From NCBI GenBank assembly GCA_013397795.1, contig VZTJ01004191.1:434001-498000 (forward strand): 64,000 bases of DNA, given 5' to 3'. The position numbers and the translations under genes were made by a program. A model generated the notes under the pieces. That model was not told where the DNA came from and ran no database searches. It saw only the letters and a program-made list of their open reading frames with translations. Shown here in pieces: positions 11,101-24,543 of the stretch. Each line of letters begins with the position of its first letter. The first letter of the stretch is position 1. The stretch comes from Orthonyx spaldingii. Taxonomy: Eukaryota; Chordata; Aves; Passeriformes; Orthonychidae.

Positions 11101-14100
11101 TGGATGTTGCCAGCTAGCTGCAGAGGATCTGAGAGAGGAGACAGAGAGGACAGCTTAGGTGGGATGCTATTAACCACTGGTGGGATTCTCTAGGACTATT
11201 TGTAAAAACCCAGCCCCTGTAGTTATGAACATACACTTTTCTTGGCTGGCTGCCACTCTTGTGATTAGTAAGGCCTGAGTGGAGATCTTCTGGTTTGGAA
11301 CAAGAGGCCAGTGCTGTCAGGACTAGTGAAAGCTGCAGCTGGGATTCAGGTTTCCCCTGGATCAAAATGTCCTTCTCCACTGTGAGCTGTTTCACAGGTG
11401 GAAGCAGAAGAAGTGAAGGGCTAAAAGTACTAATTCAGGGCTTGCTGGTCAGACCTGGAACAGCAAGGTGTTCATCCGGGGTCAGCATAGCTGCCTGGAG
11501 GGGGGAATGTACAGGGAAAGGATGGATTATGATCAAGGCCAGATAATTCAGAGTTTAGCCTTGCCGGAGCTGAGGCTGCTGAGTGATTTGCTGGAAGCAG
11601 AATAAACCTTCACCTGTCAAGTCCAGCAGTGAGGAGAGAGAGGCCAGGTCAGTTGAGATGACAGGCAGAAGTGACAGATTACCACTCCCACCTGTTCCAG
11701 GGCAGGAACTGAGCTAACCAGGGCTTTGTTGACACTTCTGTCTTTCAGCTGACAAAGGAAATTACTGGAATGAATGAAAACAGATTAAGCGATGTTTTTG
11801 TGTTTTTAAAAAGCATAATTTCATTTAAAATGATATTTGGAAATCAGATTGAATTCCAGGACTTCTTTGCAGAAAAATTTGCAGAACACTTAAATATCAA
11901 ATCAGGCATTTGGCTTAGCTTCATCATGAACTTTCTGTTTCCACGCTAAATTCTCTGGTTTTGTTCATGTTTAACTTCCTGTTCTGAGTTTCTCTGCAGT
12001 CTGTCTGATGCTGGCAAGTGCCTTCTTCAGCAGCTGAGTGCCTTTTGTTTTCAGCCAGTGCCATCCAATCAACTTGCCTGCAACACTGCAGGCTTGTGTG
12101 TTCATCCTTAATGCTCTTCCTGCTTCTCCTTGGACCGGTACCTGTGAGAGGATTCTGCCTGCACAGTAAGTTTGCATCTCTTCTTCAAGGTTGGCACTGT
12201 GAGAACTGTACCTCCAGGTCCAAGGACTGAAGTTCCTGCTATTCCTAAATCAGCAGACAGGACAGCACTGACAGGACAGGACACCAGCTCCACAAACGGA
12301 GACTGGCTATGCTGTGACTCCCCAAACACCCATTCACCTGCAAGTGATGAAATGCACAGAGTGCAACTCTACACTGAGTCTGTGGAGCTCAAAACCCCCA
12401 TGCAACAGAGAAGTGACATCCTCAGGTTTTCCACAACTTTGCTTCCTAGATTCAGGTTACTATCCCAGCCCTTGTTCAGATGTGGGGATCTGAAGTTGAT
12501 TTTTCTGACCTGATCTTCTGTGAAATCACAGCAGGAATACATAAAGAGACTCACAGTGGCTTCCATTCCTTTACCTCCTTCTACAGGTACTTTATATTTC
12601 ATAGTTATTTAAATAACAATAGTTATTTTAATCGCATTTAGAAGAATGTGGGGGTTTTTTCCCAGGCAAGACAGAGGCATGTGAGCCACCTTTGATTCAT
12701 TTTTTCAAATCATTTTGTCAAACGATCGTATACTTTACATATTCCAAACACTCCTAAGAATACCTTATCCTGCAAGCATGACCTCAAAACATCAATTTGT
12801 GTGTTGCAAACATTGGGTGAAAAGGAAAATGGTCCATTACAGAATGACCCTCAATGGAGTTTTCATCTTTTACATAAATTTGGGTTTAATATTGCAAGTT
12901 CCTGTTGCACAGCAGCTATCAAATCCTCAACAGGTGTAAATCAGCACTCGGGTTAATGGAGCCAGACTGATCACTGCCAGATGAGGATACAGCTCCGTGT
13001 ATAAACCAGGGATAAAACACAAGCTTCTCTACAGTGCTGAGACTCTGAGAGCTTGAACAGGCTGGCTGGTGAATTACTGGTTATGTGAACATGAGAAGAA
13101 AACACATTTCCACCCCAATCTATGCTCAGGCAACTAAACCTGCTGCTTCCACACATCTTTAGGGAAGAGCATTTTTATAAAACAACTTGATAATATGTGC
13201 TGTGAGGCTAAAGGAGGACCCATGGGCTAAGCACAGAAGGCTCTAAAACTGTGTAAGCTGTCATAAGGGTGAGTCCTTCTGGTCAAGGTCACTCTCACGT
13301 ATGAAGAGGAAAATGCATTTTATTTCAGGGAAAGATACAAGGGCCTTCTTATGTAAGCTGTTTCCCAAAGTCTTTGATTTCTGAGCTTTTCCAGAAAGGG
13401 AAGGTCAGACTTGTGACAGGGCAGTGAAATTATGAACAGGACCAGAGAAATTCTAATTTATCTTGATGTACTGATTTACTAACTAATTAAGAATTCCTCT
13501 TAACAGAAAAATCTTCCAGAAACAGGAAGGAGCTGCAGGAATGGAGCTTCACTGAGCAGGTGTGGGTGGTGGAGCCTTCTTTTATTACTAATCAGCATAG
13601 TTATGCCATTTATAGAAAAGGACATGAGGCTGTGCAAGAAACTTTCAAAAGAAGAAAAATACAGCCCAGCTTTGAACAGCAAGCAAGCTATCTAAGGTGG
13701 CCCATAAGAAAATGAAATAATGCAAATTTCCCTCTCAGTGAAAGCAGGATGTGAAAGTAGATTTATAGAGTCCTTCAGGAAGGATGAGAAAGACTGTGAG
13801 TGGCTCAGCAGGACAGTCAGCTAATCTGGACTTCACCTAGAGTGGTGTTTGGCAAGTGCTGCTCCAAGGCCACAGCACGGTCCAAGGAGCTGCAGAGCAG
13901 GAGAGCCTTGGCCCTGGATTCTGGCGTGAAACCCACACAGAGCTTGCTGGGATGAGTTGGGCACATGGCAGTGCATACCAGAAAACCACTAGAAGCAGAC
14001 TAGTCCGTTTTCCATCCTGTGGAAATTCCATTATACGTGTCCTCTAAACACTGCTGGGGCAAACACTGCACAGCCCCGAGGTAGCTCATTCCTGCTGCTC

Positions 14101-16214
14101 CCTGTCATCCATGAGCTGAGTGTCACACAGAGAAACCCACACTGTGTCCAAGCTTAGTTTCAAATGCAGAAATGCCACTTAAATGTCCTGTTGCCCCATC
14201 TAGAGCATCTCCAGTCCCATTATTTCAGCTAAATGTGATTATTTTAGCTCGCGGAAGATGGAGTCAGGGATACACTCTGAACTGAACATGGTAGAGGAAT
14301 TTTCAATCTGTGGTTTGCAAGAACAAGTGATTTATTTTTTTATTGGCTCTCCAACCATTTTAAGATCAAAGTGTGTTAAGTCTCTTGAAATAAACAAAAA
14401 GTTCTTGAAATGAAATAAATTAGGAAAGTTTGCACTTACAAAATATGTTTCTTTAAAAGATTACAGAAGTAACGCTTTCCCCAAGACTTTGGCTTCATTA
14501 GAAGAATTAAAAGCAGCAGTACAATGCTTTTTAGTTGCAGTAATGTCAGGCAGGCTGAAGGTTTCTTCATTTCTATGGCACAAACCTGTTTTGCATCTGC
14601 ATGCACGATTCCACTTCTCCTACTTCTTCTCTTCACAATCCATCCATAGTGCCTGTCCCACACTCATGTTTTCTCTAAAGCAGGGATAATACTGAACAGC
14701 GTTATTTGCATCTCAAGATTGAGAAGTTTTTTCCTGATTAGGAAGCAGGTTTCTTGCAGTTCTGTAAGAAACATATTTTCTTTTCCATCCAGTTATAATG
14801 ATCATGTGAGATGTGACAAGGAAACAGGAGCGCAGGACCAAAAGCCATCTGTTTCTTTTTTGGTATTTCATATTGCATGGAGCAAGAAGGTGGCAAAGCT
14901 TCTATGCTTCAACATGGGGGTATAAAATACGGTTGTAATATTTAACATGCTGCAAAGAAATATCTTTGAACCAAAAAGACTCTTTTTTTGTTGCTGTTTT
15001 TACCAGGACCTCTTACCACAGCTATCGTAAAACTGGCTGCTACGCGTGTTTGTGAAAACTTTGCTTTCAAGATATTTTGCATATTTAGTTTCGACAGCGC
15101 AGTGGGTGGAAAGTCAGCTTTCATTCCCAAAAATAAGCAGCTTCTTCTTCAAAATTCTGATAGTGTTTTTAAAAATTGTTATTATTCTTATTCTTCAATG
15201 TTGTGCCATTCTCAAGACTTATTTTATAAGTAAAACGTGGTTTAATTTTAAAAAACTAAAGTTGCTAATTCTGGAGGTTGAATGCAAATGTTGAGTAGAT
15301 TTCATGGATATTAAAATTTGTGAAATTTAGCCTTTTGCATGAAGGTAGATTTTTGGCATTTTCAGGTATGTCCATAACAGAGCCTAGCAGTGCTTTACCG
15401 TGCAGTTTATTACAACCAACTGCCTTTTGTCTTTTATATTTTTATTGCCACTTGACCTTCTCCTGTATTTACCCAAAGTGTGCATTTCCACCCTGCAGAA
15501 TGCATAATGGGATTTTAGTCAGTAATAAACTCCAGTGGCAGGTTTTAAAAGCCACACACCGGTGTTAGATTTGAAAAACAGGGGATTGTGCATATCATGT
15601 GCTGGCATTAACGCCCTTTTCCCCAGCCCTTCTCACACATTCTGTATCTTTGAAGCCTTCAACTGCATCATTTCACTGCACTAACCCTGCTGTGGATGAC
15701 CAGATTAAAAATTACCATCCTAAATATACCTGGACTTAGAAAGGAAAGGGACATAATTGCCCTCTCTTTCATCTAAGGACTGAAGTGCCTTTTCAATCAA
15801 AGAGGTTTCCACTGCTTGCTAAAGACTATTCAGATGAGAAGAATACATTTGGGATTTTTTGGGCTAGTTAACGCTCACTTGCCTTTTTTCTACACTAACA
15901 GAATAACCCTCTTTGTAAGATCACCGGATTTTTTAGACCAGTTTTTTTAGTTTAGGTCAGTCTTGGAATCCTGTGCTTTTGTTGGCCTGTCACCAGACCT
16001 ATAGTCTATTTTTCCCCCTTAACTACTTGCATAGCCCCTTTCTCTTTTGTGGTGCAAGCCAGAATTCCTGGAAGCAGGTTTTACTGCCTGCGGGATCTCA
16101 AAGGCCGCCTTCTCCACGGATATTTCCCTCTTCAGCTGGCTAAACGCCACACCAACGATTTCTAATTTATTCAGTGGATCCATTAGTGACTCTGTGTGTA
16201 CGTTTCTTGTCTAG
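8198..16214. other. Intron-like sequence between relics C and D
   Basis: About 8 kb of AT-rich DNA with no gene recognised. It holds a degenerate ~45-bp tandem repeat (10510-10682, listed separately) and a possible decayed coding stretch on the minus strand near 9935-10200 (see findings). The open frame at about 11750-11949, preceded by GTCTTTCAG, matches nothing I know. Confidence 0.5.
10510..10682 (+). repeat. Degenerate ~45-bp tandem repeat, AT-rich
   Basis: Two adjacent units start TGATCA (10591 and 10636) and end in AAGTATG. A partial copy starts near 10570, and a more diverged copy (GAAGTATGTATG...GGTATGCAACT) covers about 10513-10548. Units share TGATCAnTnAAGTAT and AGTAAAGTATG. It appears to be a decayed minisatellite with no sign of function. 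Confidence 0.6.
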
Positions 16215-16428
16215 ACTGAGGAAGGGCAAAAAGTCATTCTGCCTAAATCTGCTTGGGAGCTGTCAGAGAGAGCCATCCTCTCACAGATACCAGAAGTACT
16301 GACTGCTGGTTTTAACACAGTTGCACAAGAGTTTCAAGATATTTACTCTTCAAAAGATAATACAGTATCAAAAAGAGGAGTTCTGGGATGCATGTAACTG
16401 ACATTTCCAGTGGCTGACTGAAGAGCAA
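16215..16428 (+). pseudogene. EFCAB6: EFCAB6 exon D relic, +1 frameshift and CGA-to-TGA stop
   Basis: Preceded by TTTCTTGTCTAG and followed by a good GTAAGA donor. The first frame reads LSERAILSQIPEVLTAGFNT, then VAQEFQDIYSSKDNTVSK. An A run at 16370-16374 appears one base too long, after which the neighbouring frame gives EEFWDACN, TGA (16399-16401), HFQWLTEEQ. The TGA sits where the family usually has Arg, fitting a CpG transition CGA to TGA. Unrepaired, the first frame ends at TAA 16395-16397. The start phase (0) does not fit the one-base overhang of exon C, so one border has also drifted. The SSKDNTVSKEEFW block is a clear EF-hand loop. Confidence 0.85.
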
Positions 16429-19231
16429 GTAAGAAAACTATATTATTTTGTCTTGTTAATTTAAGTGTACAACTGGGTAAATTGGCTGTGGCTGGAGACA
16501 TGTGTTTGCATACTCCTGTGTGTAGGCAAGCAGTTTAAAAATTTGGATGAAATGAAAATGTTTTCAGACTATCATTCCATGAACATTTGTTGCTGCATTT
16601 GTGTGAGATTACTTTTTTCCCTTATCTCTGAGTATGATTATGAACTGAACTATAATAATCACAGGGTTTCTGAAGCAAAGTCACAGAGATGTTACTGCTA
16701 ATAGTGAAGGTGTGAATTTAAAACACAGTAGTTCTCTTTCTCTAGCTATATTTTCTATTTTAAAAGTTTCTTTTTTTTCAGTTTAAATTAATCCACTTCC
16801 AGTTGATGGGCAAAAAAAGCCTGGGATAAAAAACATTTCCATGGGAGCTAGTGCAAATTCCTTCTTCCCAACAGCTATTTTGTCCTGCCTTCCTTGGACA
16901 AAGAAAGGGGCAAGCATCTGACATTTCCTGGCCACCTCTCAGTAACTTTTCTTGGTTAAAGATTCCACCAGATTAGCATTAATAGTTCACATAACCTTAC
17001 ATTTAGCATGAGTTGCTGAAGTCAGGGCAGCACAAGCCATCTGATTAGCCCAGTGGTAATCTCAGGGGAACCTCGAAGGGCCAGTTTTTCCTAAAAGTCT
17101 GCTTCTGCTGAGCTTAAAATTAAAAAAAAAAACCCATTGGTTTCCCTTTGCCAGTGTTGGTTCAATGTGATTTTTTCCTGCTAACAAAGGGAAACAGAGG
17201 AAAACAGAGGAAACCTTAACTAAAAGACTTCAGATTTTATTTAAAAGAACTCTTGCCTTCCTGCCCATGAATGAATCAGTGCCATTGGGCAGCAAAGTGA
17301 AGGACAAGACACAGGGCTTCCAGACTTGTGCACAACTGCACTACAGAAAACTGTTCTGGTACTTTACTCATTGCAGATACACCCTCTGAGTTCTTGTTCC
17401 AACATTCTGCACCATAAATGGCAGACAGTAGTGGGGCCTGCTTTGTAATCACAGTGAAGTGATTGCACAGTCTGCCATGTTATCAGGCACTGCTCTGGAT
17501 GTGTAAAATTGCAGATGGAAGCACTGAAAACAAACTAAAAATACTTTCCTTTTCCCCCTTGCAAATAGCACAAAACCCCCTAAAATAGCCTGTGTGCTCT
17601 CATCCTAATAGCCACACTTCTGGTGAGCTACCAAGTGCAAGTGCTGAACTGAAGCTGAAGCCTCAACATCAGGCGAAAACAAAAGTGACAATGTGGTCCT
17701 GCTCTTTGCTCCTCCCTCTGAAACACTGGGCAGAAATGCCAGGGTCGGCTTAAGGCTGAACCTGGCTGAGGCAGGAGAACAAACACCTTCCTGAGCTGTG
17801 GAAAATCTCTTGGTTTCTTTCTCTTTTGGAAGCAGTGAGGCAGCTGAAGAGTCCTCCAGGCTAGATCTTGTCTACTTTACACTCAAGAAGAAGCGAAAGG
17901 ACACAGGAGCTATTTTATACTTAAAAGAACCTCAGACAAGTGTAGAAAAAATCTCGATAGAAACTGTCATCCATAATAGTAACTAGAGGCAGGCCTGAAG
18001 AACCTCATTTATATAAGCACCAGCCTCTGTGTGAGATTCAAGCCCTGTATTTCCAGATATATTTTGATTTTGACAGGCCCCTCAAAGATATGCCTACGTA
18101 GATCTATATGAAGATGCCCCAGGAGAGCCTTCCAATCTGGGTAGGGCTTTTGCCACTGCTAATCCAAACCCCTGCCATTCTGGCTGTCGTTACTGCTCAG
18201 AGTTCTTGCAGAAGTGTTGCTGATAGTCATAGTCTGGGTGACTTCACAGAAAATGTCTTCTTTTATCCTTTCCTGGATGATGGCCACTTACTGTTTGCCA
18301 TTAGCAAGGCTCAGCTGGAGTCTGCCTCAAGAAGTCAATGAAGAATTTCTTGCTGAAGTTTGGCTTCTTGGTCTTCTGAATTTGGTACTGTGACCTTTTC
18401 ATGAGAGGCTAAGGATGGTAAACATGCTGCAAGTGAGGTGTTGATTAATGTCTTGCCTAATGACATCCCCCTTTATATCACAGGCACTTTTCCTCTCTGT
18501 GCTTGAACTCCCTTGACTTGCTTGAACTGTCTGCAATCCCTCAAATGGCTAAACTTCATTGGGTGTTGAAATAGTTTCCAACTGTAGCTAACCCAGTTCA
18601 TCGGGGTATTGTTCTATTTAATTGAAGTTTGTAATACACTTTGAGATCCTCGTATGAAGTGTGAAGTGCAATGACAAGCGCAAAATAGAATTGTTTATAA
18701 TTCATAATGTGGTAGCAGCCAGGCCAATGGGGGAAAGTTGAAAGGAAATTCAAAATGTATCCTTTGCCCTTTGAAGTTTCACTGCAGCTTGGCACATGCA
18801 TCAAAGAGGTGACTAGTTTCCTTTAGGGTTTAAGTCTCTGCCAGAAAAGATCAAATCAAAAGCAATCTGAGTTTCCCAATTAGATCTATATTAAAAATCA
18901 ATAACGAAGACCCTAAAAAGACATGCTGATGACTCTTGAAACAGTCTCAAAGTGAGTGCAGCTCATTTAAGGGCAGGCTGTGATAATCTTTGCTTTGATT
19001 AGTATCTTATATCATGAGTCCCATTTTATTCCCTACTTGTGGAATAAAGCACTGCTCAGTGGGAAATCAGCCCAGCCTCAGCCTTATGATTCCATACGTG
19101 GCCCGGAAAGTGCCAGGCCAACTCTTCTGTAGAGACAGAGTTCCTGGGCACTATATGTGATCCTATATATGATATGCTATGTATGATCCTAAAGTTTGTG
19201 AAGATCTTCTATGTTCTTTTTTCTGCTTTAT
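16429..19231. other. Intron-like sequence between relics D and E
   Basis: 2.8 kb, opening with GTAAGA. No exon, repeat family or RNA gene recognised. Confidence 0.5.
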
Positions 19232-19315
19232 TTTTGCCCTCAGGGTGGAATAATTTGTTGGTGCAAATACAACTGAGGAACTTTAATGGCCTTCTGAGAT
19301 GGTGGCATCACTCAG
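19232..19315 (+). pseudogene. EFCAB6: Probable EFCAB6 exon E relic, heavily damaged
   Basis: Short matches spread over three frames: WNNLLV near 19246-19263, NTTEEL in the next frame, a TAA, then a Pro codon and LRW. They line up with a family segment of the form LWN-x-x-PVN...L-x-YPDFL-x-RF. They imply a 2-base insertion, a nonsense codon and a short deletion. It sits between relics D and F, as expected for the exon following LTEEQ. TTTGCCCTCAG at 19233-19243 resembles an acceptor, but the protein match suggests the original start was slightly upstream. Both borders are approximate, and this is the weakest of the seven. Confidence 0.5.
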
Positions 19316-22300
19316 GTGCACCCCATAGCATGCGAAATTCACCTCAATGGTACTTAGCCAGGATACCAGTGCAGCATGTATCTGATTTACCTCTCATGTC
19401 AAAGCATTATTCTTCTATACTGCAGCTCAATCACTGTGTCTAATCACAGGGTTTGGTAGTTTAAACAGCACACTAAGGGCCCAATTCAATTAAAAAATGT
19501 CCTTCATTTCCCTTTTTTCCTTGCTCTCCCAGTCTTGTGCAAGCTTCAGCAGAGAAACTGTGGTGTTTTTTTTGTAAATAAGATGGACCCTAGGTTTTTT
19601 TCTATTTCAAAGCATACTCTCCTGTTCTTTTTGATACGTTTTTTCATCTCCTTTGTACACAAAGAAAATTTCTGCATTCAAGCATAATCAGGTTTCTGAG
19701 AACAAAAAACCGACCCCAAATTAGAACAGCTGCAAAAGCAGCATAAAAATATAGGCAGCTTATCTGTGGTCATCTAACAAAGCTAGGCAGGACTGGCTGA
19801 TGAGATTTTCCAGTAGGTCTGTCCTAAAACATTCTGCTGGATTTTCCCACTTTCTGGTGAATCCCAAATTACAGCTGTTAGTGCCTGAAAATCTAAGTGA
19901 TAGACTTACCATGAAAGCCAGTGGTCTGAGAGGGGTAAGTGGGTTAGAAATGCAGTAGTTTTGTTTCATTTTGGCATCAGTACTTATAGGTCATATAAAA
20001 AATGCACTTTAGTCCTCTCCACTGCCATGCTGGCTTCAGACTAGTAATAGCATTCACAGAAAAGTAGGAAAATCATTCCAGGAAGAAAAATTAACATCCC
20101 CCTTGCAGAGTTGCACCCATGTTCTTTAGCATAACCAAACCTACAACAGAAAAATAAAATATTTAGAATTTTTCATTGGCTGGAACATGCTTGAATTTTT
20201 TGACTACTTCTACACAGAAATGTTTAGCTGCTGAGAAAGAAATAACAGATTGAGCAAATTAAAGATGCAAACAAATTGTCAGGGCTGGTAAATCTAAACA
20301 TTGGCCCATTGTGAGCTCAATTATTGTATTAACTATAGGTTCTTCCTTAGAGAAGCCCAGACAATTAACTGCATGCATCCTTTGTGATTTGATCCAACTT
20401 TCAGAGAAAGCACCAGAAAACTCCTTGTTGCTATTTGTAAATGCTAGATTGGGAAGTGTAAGACAATAGGAAGAGAACTTAAGTGTGCCCAAACTTGGGG
20501 CTCTTGGAAAAATCCCAGCCAGCCTGAACATTGATCAGGATGAATGTTCCTGCAGCATTCACTCCATGGAAATGTTTGTGAGGCCTCAGCAGGCCTGCTC
20601 CAGTGAGACCCTCCAGGCAGCTCTGGGAAATCTCAGTACAAAAGAGGTTATATATTGGATCTAGAAGCAAATATAGCACTTGTGCATATATTGTAGGGTG
20701 GGGGACTGAGGTTTTGCTTCTACCTCTCCCCTGGTTCTGCTGAGGCAGCAGTGAAAGACATGGAGCACCAGGATCCTTCCAAGCTATTCCTTCTGAACAT
20801 CTGCACAGGATCACTGCAGAGCCACTGAGTCCTCCCAGTGACAAATCAATCATTTCCTAAGTCGGTGACTTTGCACTGGTTTATGTTTGGTCTGAGATGG
20901 TATTTCAGTGCTTTTTGTGAACACAGTGTCTGTTGTTTAATAATAAAGAGAAAGAGAGAAACTACAGTGATTTGTATATCACTATATGTATAGTTGGAGA
21001 AACGATAATGATTTACAGTTTAAGCCAAAATAATAGTAAATGGTGACAGTCCATTAAATGAATACTGTCATTTTGAATACACTGAGAGTGTACAATACTA
21101 CTTTTTTACCTAGAATTTTGTAGAACAAATTCAAATCAGACTTAGAAGTGACTCAAATGGTTGTAAGGCCCCAATCAACTGGCTCAGCAAGACTTTTGAC
21201 AGGGCTTACAAGGGTTCATGTACTCTGAGCTGGACCCACAGGAGAATGAATTTCTGCTGTACTAACAGGATATTTCATGACCTGTTTCTATAGTCACTTT
21301 ATGCATGGACTTTCCTTCCTCTTTTTTAATCCCATGAAACTAATTGCATAGTATTTATTTGGTAAATCCTTCAATTGGAGGATTTAACTACTTGGGATCG
21401 TGGTCTGTGTATCAAGGTTAGATGGCAAATTGGCTCAATTTGCCAAAATTTGGGAAAACACAAGAACTAACGGTTTAAGAGCTTTTGTTGAAATAAAAAC
21501 CGAGCTAGAAATAAAAAGTGCACGGGCTGTATATTAGGATGGCCCCAACTTTCAACAACTTGTGCCTCTGCTGCACACCCAGAAATGTAAGGAAAGACCA
21601 GAGGAGGCTCTCACTTACACTGCTGGCAGTGGTCACTAAAAACATCCAGCAGCCAGGATGGGTCAGGACATGCTGTGCCCTTGCAGCTCTCACTGCCACG
21701 CTTTTCTGCTCCCCAAGCTCTGATGAAGAGGCAAAGGAAGCCCAGCATAGCAGCTCCACACAAGCTGTTCCCCTCTGCCCACAGTACCACCTCAGGGCAG
21801 AGAAGATCAGAAGAGACACAGAAATCTGGCTCTTGTGGCCCAGAAAGGAAGGCATCAGTAATAGCATCCCAGTCGAGTTATGTAGTAGGAACAGTGCCAA
21901 ATTCCAAATCTGCTCATTCAGCGAGCATGCTACATTTTTAGGCTGTTTCTGACTGTGCCTAATTAGTTTAGATACGGTTAGTAGCAGCATTTTGTAGAGA
22001 AATTACATTACCAAACTGTTTTCAGATGTGGAATGAACATATTGCTATGAAGGTATGAAGAAAGCATCATTAGGAATTATCAAGTATTCACCACCAGTAG
22101 GGAGAGTAAGGTAAAGCCATTAAGTTTTGCCTCAAAGTACCTCATTATCTTACATAAGGTTTCCTTTATACACAAACTCGATACTGTGAAATTCCATCCC
22201 GATATTCTGGAGAGGATAAAGCAATAATATTTAAGTCCCTATGCAGCTGTTTCAAATATTATTTTTAAAAATGTATTCTATTCAGAAAAAAAAAAATAAT

Positions 22301-23404
22301 GAAGGTCTCAATCCATGTGTGAGCACCTTTATACAAGGTAATATTCTGAGTTAAATTTCCTCATCGATTTCTCAGTCCATTCCACCTAAGTATACAGATA
22401 CACATCAAAAGGAATCATAAAAAGCCCAAATAAACCCCTTTTCTTTTGGTGGCAGGCACAATTCCTTCTCTTTCTCAAAAGCCTGAGAGAATAAACAGCC
22501 TGAGGCTTCATGGAAGCATCCAGGCTCCGAGCAATGAAAATAACCCGAGCTGCAGTCACCACAAATTGCTTTCTCCTCCATTCAGTCTGCAGGGGTACTC
22601 AGTACTTTGGGCTGGAAACTGCATTATTTGTGTACCCACTCATTCCTTTGCCTGTGACGACTCCACTGACATGTACAGCTGGCACCCAATTACAATAATA
22701 AATACCAGGAGAGTGTAGGGAAAAGCTGAGATGGAGATGTACTTTTCAAAAAAAGAAACAGGTGGTAGGGTAGATCAGATCCAGAGCCTGCCAGAGGAAT
22801 GGAGCTTGCTGCCTTTGGGACAAGTCCCTTACTCATCACTCCAGTGTTGAAGTTTCGGAATTAATTTTGCAGTTCAGGGTATAGCAATGTAACAAGTTGA
22901 GCCAGGTTAAAACAATAGGTCATAACATATCCCGAGGAAAATTACACCCGTGGCCCAGCAGTGGAACCACAGAAACGTTCAAAAACCCGTCACACAGGAA
23001 GAAGGGTAGAAAGGGGTGGGGTTTTTTCTTAGATACCTTACTACTTCCACTGTTGGCTTATGCATTCAGTCACTTTTAAGAAAAACTTCACTCTGAAAAA
23101 TGGACACTGGGGAGAATTAAAAATGACTGAAAAAAGAGTTGAAACAAGGCAAGTGTAACACATGCGAAAACACTGAGCAGAAGTAACACTGACTTCAGAA
23201 TCAGTTTAAAATAATAAAAAGTTAGGGCTTTGACAGTGATTAAGTAAATATACCATCTGCACTTCCCGAGAATTTCAAAATGTTATAGGTTAAAATAATC
23301 TTGTGTAAACAGAATCTTGCAATAATTTGTAAACAAGTATTCAGCAGCCAGTCACAGACTAAGGCGTTATTAACAATCCAGCATCTTTTCATTCTGCATT
23401 ACAG
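19316..23404. other. Intron-like sequence between relics E and F; expected exons not found
   Basis: EFCAB6 should carry further exons here, for a Ser/Pro-rich linker and one more EF-hand block. I scanned the plus strand for the Trp-containing helix and the loop motifs and found nothing convincing. The segment 21505-21990 is open on both strands (144 and 161 codons) but shows no domain and is treated as chance. No repeat family was recognised. Confidence 0.45.
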
Positions 23405-23590
23405 TTCTGCCCAGTTGTGTTCATGATGCTGTCAGTAAATGCCAGTCATTTTCATCCAGCTTTGTTGGCCAAGTCCTGGACCACAAGCCAATTCAGTTCC
23501 AAACACTGCACTGCTGGACACCAATGAAGAAAACTTTTAAATTCGGTGATAAAGTCGTACGGACTGTTAAATATTGCAGATTTCAGACAA
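23405..23590 (+). pseudogene. EFCAB6: EFCAB6 exon F relic (penultimate), frameshifted
   Basis: Acceptor CTGCATTACAG; open frame from 23407. It reads CQSFSSSFVGQVLDHKPIQF and then LHCWTPMKKTFKFGDK, matching the family pattern HCW-x-PM-x-x-(S/T)-FK. After GAT AAA (23548-23553), seven bases stand where nine are expected before the glycine codon, so two bases are missing. The next frame continues GLLNIADFRQ, the incoming helix of the last EF-hand. The exon ends in phase 0 at a GTCAGT donor. Left unrepaired, the first frame runs on to VKYCRFQTSQLHL and stops outside the exon. Confidence 0.87.
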
Positions 23591-24503
23591 GTCAGTTGCA
23601 TTTATAAAATAATAGTCAGAAAATTATAGCTCTCTAATCTAAGCATCCTGATCAAAAATTGTCATGATTTTCTGCTAGGCAAGGGATCTGTATCCTCTGC
23701 AAGTATTCAGGTACCTTATCTCTCCTCAAACAACAAATACACACCCATGTATTCTGAATATCAGTGATTCTCCATCTAGATCCATGAGAAGTTTGATTTT
23801 TGCTTAACTTTACTGATTCCACAATTTTAATAAACTAGAAATAATAATCACTACCTGTTTAGGAGTAATTCTGAATATTTGCTATTCGTTTGCAAGAAAA
23901 AAAAAAATAGAGTGGGGCGCTGAACCCATTTAATGCTGTGTGTATTAGCACATCCCTTGGTACCATTACTGCTTCAAAACACCCATCACCCAGCAGGCAG
24001 GACGCTCAAAGGCAGGTGCAATAAGCAATGATAAGGTGGCTTCTGAGCCTCCCCTTGCTCTGGAGCTGCAGGAAACTGCTTTGGTGCCTGGTAAACACAA
24101 ACCTGCTCAATTATCTCGGCCACAGAAATGCGGTTTCAAACCTTATTTTTAGGACTGGTGGGAGTGCAAAATATTCTGGCACTGCTACACAGCTGACACC
24201 TGAGTCCCTGCCCGGTCCTCTCTGAAGGCTGAGGAGCAAGGTCAGCGTGGCTGGATGAGCTTCAGGCCCGAGGCTCCCTGATTATCACTGCAGCTTTTTG
24301 ACTGCTTGGACACTGCTCCCACCCCAGACCACACTCAGGGGACAAGGAGTAAAGTTCAGACTCCTTTGCATCTCCTTTGCATCTGATTTTTATTCATCAT
24401 GATCCTCCTGGACATGATTACCATTTGTGGATAAAGCAATGGCAACAGCTTTCAAGTCAAGCTTTCTAACCTGACATAAACTAGGCAAAAAAAAAAAAAA
24501 AAN

Positions 24504-24543
<40 letters not shown>

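Noticed and set aside
11750..11949. Open frame after GTCTTTCAG (LTKEITGMNENRLSDVF...)
   Set aside because: Good acceptor-like start but no family match, and it does not fit the expected EFCAB6 segment between relics C and D.
15000..15130. Plus-strand frame with an EF-hand-like IFCIFSFDSAVGGK segment
   Set aside because: Spacing between the lead-in helix and the loop is off by about three residues compared with the true relics, and no splice context supports it.
19480..19600. CCCAG-preceded segment considered as the missing EFCAB6 EF-hand exon
   Set aside because: Only scattered single-residue similarity and stops in every frame; not distinguishable from chance.
21505..21990. Long open frames on both strands (144 and 161 codons)
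   Set aside because: Neither translation shows a domain, codon bias or splice context. Simultaneous openness on both strands in a GC-richer patch is typical of chance.
24187..24540. Processed pseudogene or short retroposon ending in the 54-base A tract
   Set aside because: No recognisable parent sequence, no AATAAA upstream of the tract and no target-site duplication could be seen.
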